The notes beneath the pieces are model-generated. The model was not told where the DNA came from. It saw nothing but the letters and a program-made list of their open reading frames with translations, and ran no database searches. A stretch of DNA of 64,000 bases from Mantis religiosa (Eukaryota > Arthropoda > Insecta > Mantodea > Mantidae). This document shows, piece after piece, positions 55,101-64,000 of the stretch. The DNA is taken from contig CM060950.1 of the NCBI GenBank assembly GCA_030765055.1, positions 15,554,306-15,618,305 on the forward strand, given 5' to 3'. The translations under genes were made by a program, and so were the position numbers. Numbering within the stretch: position 1 is the first letter of the stretch; each line of letters opens with the position of its first letter.

Positions 55101-58100
55101 ACTATTAATACATACAAAGTTGTGTCATACATGGCAGTAGACGTGTTGGAAACATGATTACTTCCCTCAAGTACTTGAATAATATTAAAATACTAAATGT
55201 AAATCAATACTCACAGTTAAGTGAAGGTTAATTTTATCATCATCAGAGGTAACACGATCACCCGCCATTTTAGTGAAACATGCTGACATTCAAGTTTTGT
55301 GAGCTGTTCTACAGTAGATGTGCCACACCTAGTCTTGTAGCATTCTGCAACCAAGTGCCTTTCTTCCTCATAACATTGCTCTTCCATTCTGAAAATTCCT
55401 AAAACAAATATTGGTTTACTATTACCTTGTGCAGCAGCTTGTTTGTGTGTAAGTTATTATAAATAATATACAATGAACACAAGCATTTCACAAAAGGTTA
55501 ATGATGAGCCACATTTAAAACATTTGTATAGTTTTATGTTGTAATACGGCCATGGTGGTTTGGCAAAGAGCAGGTTGGGAAAGATGTCTTAAAATTCACA
55601 TCTGTATTAGAAATATGTTCTGCTAATTAGTAATTATGTATCAACTGCTTTCTTGGCTTTTGTGAAACACTTCATTAACCTTGTTTTTAATTGATTAGAA
55701 TATAGATTACATACAGCCACCTTGTTTTGCTGCAAGGCAGTTGGTCATCAAGTGTTAAAATATGTTCGCAGCTGTTTTAAAAATGCTGTACCAATTAGTA
55801 CTAATTATTATTAAAACTTTTCTTTCTTGATATATTTTTAAAACATATATTCCTGGTATAATGTCTCTATTACAGTAATGCAAGAAGTGCCATACTATCT
55901 CTCCCTATTTGGTACATGGTAGATCAAGTAAAAGCTTATGAAATTTAACAGATATTTAGCTTTTAAAACAAATGTTTCACTTTCAAACCAAAAACCAGAA
56001 CTGAACACAGCAACACAATATTCAATTTCAATTCACATAATTCTTGTACTTAGCTGTTACATTTTACAGTTTCAGAGGTTTCACATTACACTATAAATAC
56101 TCTTAATCAAGGCTCAATGAAAGTACTTTATTTTTTATTCTCTCAGCAACAAATGTGATTCTAGAACAACTTGGCATCTTGTAATCAGTTGATTTCCTCC
56201 ACAAACTAGTTCTAAAAAGCTTTTTGCTTATCTATTTACATACTTCTTGTTCACAAAAATATTTACAATTTGTAAAACGTTCAACTATTTGAAAATTTAA
56301 GATATCTTGAAAATGGTTAATCACACATTATATATTTCACATAAATAATGTTCATTAAGAAACCTACAATAAATTGTACAAAATCTACAATAATCTACTA
56401 TAAACTGTCATTTAGAATGAACAACAGTTAAAGAAAAATTAATGGGGAGGCATTGGTGAAATTTCTTGAAAAATGACAAAAGACGACATTTTCCATTTTT
56501 TGCTTTAAAATTATGTTTTATCATTTTAGTTTCAGAATCTGCCATCAGTTACGAACTAGCGCCATTTAAAGAGCCGCTATGCCATTATTTAAATGCCGAT
56601 GTGCAGCTGGACGTGGCCATTTATATTGCCTTTGCTAGAATGTTGCAAAGAAATTGATGGAATTCTCATGTTTAAACTTCGTGGTTTGATTCCACAGAGT
56701 GTGGTAATGTGCAGAGACATCTTCTGGATGTTTATGAAAGCATTTCTGGTTCCGTTTTATATATTGTCTCCCAAATACTACTTCTGAAAGTAAACAAACA
56801 TTTGTGAAATATGGTTTACATCCAAGTGAAAGCTTTGGATAGCAGTTTATATTACATTACTATTGTTTAGAATAGGAATAAAGCTTGATTTAGCATAATA
56901 TTGCTTTCTTGTTGCAACAGTAGGTATATAATTCATACCACGTTAGTTCAGCAGTACAGTAGCTATTTCCAAGCAAAATATGATGAAACAATAAGGTTTG
57001 CTAGTCATAATACTAAGTAATGATACTAGAATGCTCTGCTTGAAGTATATGTTAACTGAACACATATTATATCCCAAGAGTTACCAGTGATTCTAGTAGG
57101 TCACCTTTTGATAAAAATAGAAGAATGGTTGATACATTTCTGGGCATTGGCAAGGGTCATATTTCTATGCAAGAGTTTAATATAACCATGGGTATAAATT
57201 GCATGAACTAATCTGCTTACAATTTCCATCTCATAGGCAAAAATAAAGAGATTAGTTAGTACTATTCTACTGGAGAGTTGTATCAAAGCAGAAACACAGA
57301 ATGCAACTAAAGGTTTCCTTGCAGTAAATGTTACATACAAGTTTTTGAATCAAGAAGGGAATTGCGAATTGCAGTGTCTGCAGCTGTTAGTGAGTTTAAT
57401 ATGGGTTATAAAGCTAGTCTAAACGTTAAGGTAAAAGTTTTAGCAAGCAAAGTAAGTCCTGTTTCGCAAGAAAATGATTAGCATTAGGGATAGGCGAACG
57501 CTAACTCTAAGTGCTCAAAGTTCACTGAGCAAATGTAAATCTGCCAGGAAGCAGTTAAAAGTGACTAAATTAAAGGAAGAAGAGGATAATAAACTAGCTG
57601 AGTGGTCTTCATATAGTGCAGGAGGGTTTTGAAACATAGAAAAACAATGTTGTTTGTATTTAAAGCTTTTAACTAGATTTTTCTTCGTGTCCAATTTGTA
57701 GCATTCTTTTAATACTGCTAATACTCCAGACATTGAACTTTTCCATGAATATCTTTAAGTTTTCCATATATATATATATATATTCCTAGATAAGTTTTCA
57801 ATATAAGTGGTATCATTATGGCTGTATATCAAACACTTAATAATGATTGGCACTGAAAGCACAAAATCATATTCCTTAAATTTTCTCCACCAGAGCCATT
57901 AAACATGGGCAAATGAGTATATACAGTTTTGTAATTATTATCTGAAGGAACTAGAATCAAAAGCTGCAATCATTTATAACAAAAACTGTAGAGAATGTAA
58001 CGTTTCCTAATGTAAAGAAATTGCAGCAAAAAAATTCAATATCGTTTATGTTAGTAAAAACTATTGTAGATAGAAAAATTATAACAAAAGAGCCAAAGTT

Positions 58101-59105
58101 AACCCAATTAAAGAGAAAGAAGGTAGTAATATAGCTGTATGGCCTGCGTATGATGCACGGGGAATTCAAAGTAAACCAAGTAGTGTAATTTCTATCTAAA
58201 TCTTAAATTCATTTTTCTCCGCTTTCAATTTTTCAACAAGTTGCATACATATTCCTAAATAAATTTTTAATAATATTTAGTATTTTTGTTAATTTAAATT
58301 AAATAGTTTATTTTTTATTGAATTTTAAATCTCAAAATTGCAAGAAAAATAAGGAAAATTTAATTAAAAAAAAAAAAATTCTCTACAACTACTTGGCATA
58401 AACATTAAAAGTATAGCAAATTTTATAACTTATGTACATAGAAACCTGAATCTGAAATTTAAAAGTTTGTAAAAGAAAAACTGTGTGATTAGGGAAACTT
58501 TATATAACATAAAAAATCATACTATAAAAAGCATTAAATATTTTGTTTATGAAAAACTATTTAAGATAGAAAGATGAATTTTGAAATCTTAACCAGATTC
58601 CCTGTACCCCACCAAATGACAAAATTTCAAGCAGTTCTGATGTAAACTCTGTATTTTAGCATTTTTCACAGATGCCTCCCCTTAAACATTTATAAACATA
58701 AATTGAATCAATTAAATCTTAATATTAAATTATATCTTCAGTTCAGTACTCACAAATGGAAATAAATCACAGAAGGATATCATGGAGGTGAATGGAGAAA
58801 ATTTGATATCTTGATAAACAGAAATAGAGAAATAGGTTATTCAAAGAGAATGCAGGATATCCGATTACTTTGTCACACATTATGCTTAAAATTAAAGTAT
58901 TTTGATCAGAATAGATAGAGCTTTCATTAAGAGAATGTAAAGCATTATAGTATAAACAGCAGTATGGGGTAAGAAATTATCTGAAAAGCTTTGTGTAACA
59001 TCTTTGGAAATAGAAGACCACAAGGCATATTTGTTTATGTCTTTCACAAATTGTGGACCTTTTGAAAAATACATGAATATTTAGAAATATACTAATTTGT
59101 AACAT
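55101..59105. other. Unassigned AT-rich sequence
   Basis: This is the longest part of the window without a recognised element. 57.53-57.64 and 58.10-58.18 kb share a weak direct-repeat relation. In plus frames they read KLKEEEDNKLAEWSSYSAGG and KEKEGSNIAVWPAYDARGIQ, which could be two decayed copies of the same coding segment, unidentified. (AT)n is at 57767-57782. Nothing else could be supported. Confidence 0.4.
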
Positions 59106-59206
59106 AAAACTTGACTTATCTTATTAGAAATTATGAAGTTTTCTTATTTTATCATATCCATTCTTTTATCATATTTTTCTTTTTTCATATCTTTTCATAT
59201 TTTACA

Positions 59207-59268
59207 TATCATCATCGTCATCGTCGTCGTCATCATCATCATAATCATCATCATAATCATCATCATCA
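59207..59268. repeat. (ATC/GTC)n trinucleotide repeat
   Basis: Units of ATC, GTC and AATC are read directly over about 62 bp. The open frames across it are low-complexity. Confidence 0.92.
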
Positions 59269-59360
59269 TTGAGAATAATAATGCTCTAGTTATTATTTGG
59301 GTATCCTCAATGTTATAATTCCTATAAATGTCTGATATTCACTTTTCTTTCATTGAATGC

Positions 59361-59850
59361 TGTTGCTGCAAGTAAGTAGATATTATATCACCCAAATTGC
59401 ATTAAGAGTGTACATCAACATAGAAATTTCTGATAAACACAGACTTTGGCATTTCAAGTTGTAGACGGCATAAATATATTTAGAACAGCAACCATCTGCT
59501 CCAAAGTGCTATTTGCATGGCATACCCCATTATGTTTTTAATTGCAAAATGACAGCTTTACTGATAAGGATCGACATGCCATATGCCCAATGTATCCACA
59601 ATTGAATATTCACTAGCTGAACTTCAACCGAGAGCTGTCTACAGGTCAAGGAGCAGGTAAATATAAATATCTCTGACGAAAATCAATAGCTATAATATCA
59701 TATGTCATTTCCTATGCATAACAGGCACTTGTATTTGATATCACAGGAGTATAACTCTCCAAATTGTACAGATAACACATTCCTTCATTGTTTACAAAGA
59801 GTGAGGACTGTTCACTGGCGTGGTCAACATTTTACTTATTTAAATAAATA
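59361..59850. repeat. Duplicated segment shared with 49.62-50.02 kb
   Basis: It is collinear with 49.62-50.02 kb (GACATGCCATATGCCCAATG, GAGCTGTCTACAGGTCAA, GCAGGTAAATATAAATATC). It lacks the PLE fragment that follows in unit 3 and leads directly into unit 4. Confidence 0.72.
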
Positions 59851-60317
59851 CACTGAATAACATTGAGCATGGGTAATTATATACATGTAATTGCTTAATT
59901 GTCCTCTCTGTATTTATGCTCTGCAGTTAGTACTTTGGTTTGAATTGTTTTATGAAAACTACTTGCGTGAATTTGTGAAAAAGTCGCTTTCAAAAGGAAA
60001 CCTAAGCGTTTAAGTATTGGCAGTTACATAGGAATTTGAAATATTGAGAAAATTTGAAAAAGGACACCTATTAGAAGCTGCTAATGGAGAGTAAAGTAGT
60101 AACATCTACATGTAGCTGCTACCTAAGCATCTCTAAAGGTGTACACATTGTGAATAATCACTATTTTCTTCCACTGTTAATTCCCAAAGATCCAAAGCGA
60201 ACAACCGCTTTAACAGTCTATATTAGGAAAAATGTGACCCTTTTAACTATAAGGAAAGATGAGATTAGCAAATTAAAACTAAGTATCTAAAAATAACTGC
60301 TACATTTTGTATATTTT

Positions 60318-60740
60318 CGTCCAGGCATTGTTGTGCTGCTGTTGGCTGGCATGTAGACGAGCGCTGGGTGCGTGTCGAGAGAGAAACAGAAGCGGGGAGC
60401 GAAACTGACAGACTGATGTCTGGATAGTTATTTTCTTCTCTTGCCAACGTGAAAGGCCTTGAAACATTGGCGGCTTTCTAGAAACAATAGCTGGAGGTAT
60501 AAAAGCCGGCAAAGTCTTAGTTGTGAGTGAGCAGTCATTTGCTAGTTGCAGTTGTTAATTGAGTGTACAGCTTTGTGGACGTGTGGCAGATGACCTTGAG
60601 GACTGCATTTGTGTACGTCATGTCATTTTACTGCTGTAAGGGGTGTACAGAGAATGTTTTTACTTGTAACAAAGAGCATTTTATATTTCTGCAAGCAAGT
60701 CTTTTAATTGTACAAACAAAGTCAGAATATGTATAAAGTT
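60318..60740 (+). mobile_element. Promoter-bearing insertion, possible solo LTR
   Basis: Unit 3 reads continuously across this point (CCTGTATATGTATAAAATAC at about 51618), whereas here about 420 bp separates TTTTGTATA from TATGTATAAAG. The insert is GC-richer than its surroundings and holds GGAGGTATAAAAGCCGGC. An LTR of a Gypsy- or BEL-type retroelement would fit, but TG...CA ends and a clear target duplication were not found, and no internal region or second LTR is present. Confidence 0.45.
60498..60505 (+). promoter_or_regulatory. TATA box within the 60.3-60.7 kb insertion
   Basis: TATAAAAG in a GC-rich setting, with GAGCAGTCATTT about 25-30 bases downstream as a possible initiator. It is the only well-placed canonical TATA context I noticed outside AT-rich noise. 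No open reading frame follows, so any transcript would be non-coding or retroelement-derived. Confidence 0.5.
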
Positions 60741-62004
60741 CAGCTTCCCTGTTTTTTATATTATTACTATCATTACCATTATTAATTTCAAATATGTTTC
60801 AAGTGGACACTTTATGGAAACAGAATCAATCCAGAGTAACAATACCGTTAGAGTAACAATAAAAGAGAAATGTGATATGCTGTATATCAGGAATAGTTTG
60901 CTATCGAAGAGTATCAAACACTTTACAGAAGTTTATGATTAGATTTACCTACCATAGATGATCAATCATTCAATTATTGTTCACAACTTATATAAAAAGT
61001 TGATCTTATATTTTTCATCAGTATTAATTCATGCAAAACTGTAATGTAATTTTCTCTTAATGTAATAATGCATAAAAATGTAACTGGTTTAGCTTCAAAC
61101 AAAATACTATTTTATTCAAATAAATAGTTTCCAAAATATTCCAGCTTGAGTTAAGGTATTTATTGGTAATGTTATATGGTTACCAACTACAAAAATCAAA
61201 TATCATCAGGTGAACATCAATATTTAGGTTTACAGTCACAGCTTTTGTAAGGAAACAGCATTTATGAATTGACCATACCATAATTATTTTATTTTCATGA
61301 TACCACAGCAATTTTGAGCTTATTTTAACATTTTAAGTTTTTGAGGAACATATCTAACATATCTTCCCACAAATGAAGCATTGAAACAAAGAATTACATT
61401 AATTCAACTAGAAGTTTTTTAATTATCTTGAAGAATTACTTTTGGCATTGAGTTCTCTTGTGTTATATCCCTTTCAGTGTCCCATAGAGATTTTGATAGA
61501 GATTTTGTGATTCATTTAGAGAAAAATTGATTCATTACAATTTGAGATATATGCTCAAAAATATAGTGCAAATTATTTTAACAGGAAACATTCAGGGGAA
61601 GTACAACTTAGAGAACAAAATGCAGCTATCAAAGCACATATCTGGCAAGTTCTTTTTCTTTTTAAGTCTCAGTAATTTTTCTGTTTTTAATGTCATGGAG
61701 AGGTGTCTCACAAGTTCCGCAGATAGGAAATTACTAAAATGATAGCAGGTGTGTGTCGGTTTACTGTTGCCAAGCTACTTTATACTTTATATAAAAATGA
61801 CCACCGATGCTATCTTTAGAGTATTTACATTTCACTCTGTTTAAAACTTTTGACATGTAAAGTAGTGCAAATTAATAATTAACAAACTGCAAGTAATATT
61901 TAACAAATGCTTGTAAACATATGTGGCACAATATTTTCTGAACATTTTGTAATGGTTTACTACATTTACAAATTAAACCAAAGAAATTTATTTGAAAAGT
62001 GCCT

Positions 62005-62090
62005 CTATACTCATTTGGTTGACATTCTAGCCTTCCAGAGGTCTTTGGTTCAATGTCTTTGGTTCAATTCACGACCATAGGTAATTTTAA
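62005..62090 (+). repeat. tRNA-derived element inside unit 4
   Basis: CATTTGGTTGACATTCTAGCC and GGTTCAATTCACGACC correspond to the A- and B-box regions of the unit 3 copy. A short local duplication repeats GTCTTTGGTTCAAT around the B box. It is not a functional tRNA. Confidence 0.5.
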
Positions 62091-62549
62091 CAAAGATTTA
62101 TTCCTCAGTTTCCTTTTTGGTCTGGAAAATAAATTATACCACAAATCTGTTTATGATTCAATGTTTAAGTACAAATGAAACGCAGCATTCCAGTGCTAAC
62201 GTCCAACTTAACATATATCAATACAGTTATTGCTCATAAGCACTTACTCCAAAGGCAAACACCACTAACATGACTTGACATTAAGGAACAAAACTGCAGG
62301 TTATCAAAAATTATGAAAATGTAATCTGCAATGTTGAAACTATTGCTTTCTAGTACCAGAAGAAAAAATTCTGTGTATATATATCAGTGGTCACTGCCAT
62401 AAATTACATAGGCTGGGATGGGTAAAGCGTGAATTTTCATCCCAAACGCTGAGGAAGAAGTAATTTTATTTTTCAAGATGTGCAATTTTTCCACTATTCA
62501 CAAATATTATATAGTGAGATCAAATGCACAAGGTTACTACACTGATAAT

Positions 62550-64000
62550 ATGCATCATTGAGAGGTTCCGAAGGATTGCTGAAGTTTCAGCATCAAAATT
62601 TGTATCTTTTATACTTAATCTTAAACTTAATCTTTCGTACAAAGAGAAGAATGGGTGTATTGCACAAGCTCCAGTACCAACATTATTTTGTAAGCTGGAA
62701 CCGTCAATGTAAATATGGAGCCATTCATTGTCAAGATATCATAAATTTATTATTTCTAGTGCCATTTGTTTCAGGGCATATGAAGATGTTTCAGATTTTG
62801 TAAATTCATCAGATAAGTGTAGATAGTGTTCAATATCAAACAGAAAAGTTTCAAAATTGTTGATACTTGTTTGTAAGTTTTCTTGTAAAAAAGGATGCTT
62901 AATTTTTGTTTGATATTTTTATCCTTACTAAGAAAACTTTATTGAGTTTTTAAGCTCAGCTGTAATTTTCTTTTTTTCCAGGCATTATAAGGTAGCCTGA
63001 TTAATTTTTCATCTTGTATAATGGCTGCTTTTTCAGTGTCAACATTAAGTGTTGAATTATCTGTTAACATTTGTACAGCACATAGTGGAGTAATTTGGCA
63101 GCTCCAGTTATTACACAATAGATTTCATTTTACAGAATATGATGTTACTTTATATTTGCAGTTAGTAATAACTCTTCACAAATATTTATGTGTTGGTTTA
63201 ATGTACATTGTGTAAAAAGTGTTTAAAATTTGTGCAGTGCTCCTCCATTTCTTGCCTGCCAGTCTCTTAACAGTGATAAGTATTTCCCAGCTTTTTTGCA
63301 TACACTATCAATGTGTTTTCTCTATGTTCATTTTGAATAAAAAACAATAGTTGATATTTCGCTTTCTGTGCATTAATTTCCATTAAACTATTGTATGCTA
63401 AATTCTGTAATGCTATTAAGGACTGTTGTGCTATATTTATTTGTTGAATTGGATTTTTCAGTTTAGAACTCTATAACACTAGTTCATCTGGAACAAATAA
63501 GACTTTGGATTGAACTTTTTATAATTGTAATGTAGGATCATGGTTATTGATCTTAAAGGGTGTGATATCAAGGAGCTACAGCATTGCATGTCTGATATTT
63601 TGATGATTGATCATTATATTTGTTCGCAATAAGTGTTGAATAATGAATTTACTGCTCCAGTGTAACATTTTACCATGGATCCCTAAAATTGTAAGTTTAT
63701 TCTGTAGTTTGCACCTACAAATACATTAATATGCTCCTTGAAAGTCAATAAATATTCCAAGAGTGCCTTCTCTTTAATTCAATGCCTTTTGATGCCTTGG
63801 CTAAGACTTGAATTCTGTTCATTTGTTGAAGGGAATTTTTTAAATCCTGCTTGTCTAATTGAAATTAAGTTATTTTTTTCTGGAGATCAATTTAAAAATT
63901 CAAATTTCCATCATCTGGTACCTTTGTATTGTATAACAAGTTAAGGAGAGATTTAGAGGTCTCAATTTTTCTTTTCATCCCATAGGATTGATGAATCCTG
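62550..64000 (-). pseudogene. RNase H-bearing LINE fragment, duplicated copy, running off the window
   Basis: It matches 53.64-55.1 kb in order: the RNase H front near 62.60-62.73 kb (CTCCAGTACCAACATTATTT on the plus strand), linker near 62.75-62.88 kb, thumb near 63.0-63.2 kb (minus reading LCNNWSCQITPLCAVQ, a frame-shifted ITGAAKLL block) and RT near 63.4-63.65 kb. Stops are everywhere. It shares its left join with unit 3, so LINE and unit were duplicated together. Confidence 0.65.

Larger units (their letters stand above)
59900..62550. repeat. Long paralogous unit 4
   Basis: It is collinear with units 2 and 3 from AAAACTACTTGCGTGAATTT through AAAGATCCAAAGCGAACAAC to GGCTGGGATGGGTAAAGC. 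It is free of the TIR and PLE insertions of unit 2 and of the PLE-type insertion of unit 3, so it serves as the empty-site reference. Its own private insertion is the GC-richer block at 60.32-60.74 kb. Confidence 0.75.

Overview
This window looks like a transposon-dense, AT-rich stretch of an arthropod nuclear genome, most likely an insect with a large genome. The evidence is the density of Jockey-type LINEs, Penelope-like elements (PLEs), mariner/Tc1/hAT remnants, tRNA-derived SINEs and long (AC)n tracts. I found no host protein-coding gene, no rRNA and no functional tRNA gene. Almost every recognisable reading frame is a decayed transposon fragment. The species cannot be named from this sequence alone.

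Layout. 0.4-9.1 kb holds an (AC)n-bearing repeat and two paralogous composites, each a decayed minus-strand Jockey LINE carrying the same TIR element and the same SINE. 9.7-13.6 kb has two SINE families and another Jockey fragment. 13.9-26.3 kb is a mosaic in which a Jockey fragment carrying a hAT element (8-bp target duplication) occurs three times, each followed by the (AC)n-bearing repeat. Fragments of mariner, hAT and IS630/Tc1-like transposases are interspersed. 26.3-32.3 kb has two plus-strand LINE fragments, a GC-rich decayed ORF1-like region on the minus strand, and a further Jockey fragment.

From about 32.3 kb the sequence is dominated by long, diverged, same-orientation paralogous units (32.3-37.0, 49.6-55.1 and 59.4-64.0 kb, with a short relative at 13.3-13.6 kb). 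Later insertions sit inside them, and the other units act as empty-site controls. Between units 2 and 3 lie PLE loci built as head-to-head inverted pairs. The best is 41.56-43.86 kb: two copies more than 99% alike in about 1.1-kb palindromic arms around a 32-bp spacer, flanked by a 14-bp direct repeat. The minus-strand copy keeps a 360-codon open frame from the reverse-transcriptase YVDD box through a GIY-YIG endonuclease.

The most interesting signals are hammerhead-ribozyme-like cores (CTGANGA...GAAA with pairing flanks) in PLE terminal modules at 36.1, 49.3 and 51.9 kb. Also notable are two different PLE-derived elements inserted at the same ~25-bp site in two paralogous units, and a TIR element inserted into the TA target duplication of another. 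Nothing here forms a pathway or operon. The elements relate through nested insertion, duplication and shared target sites.
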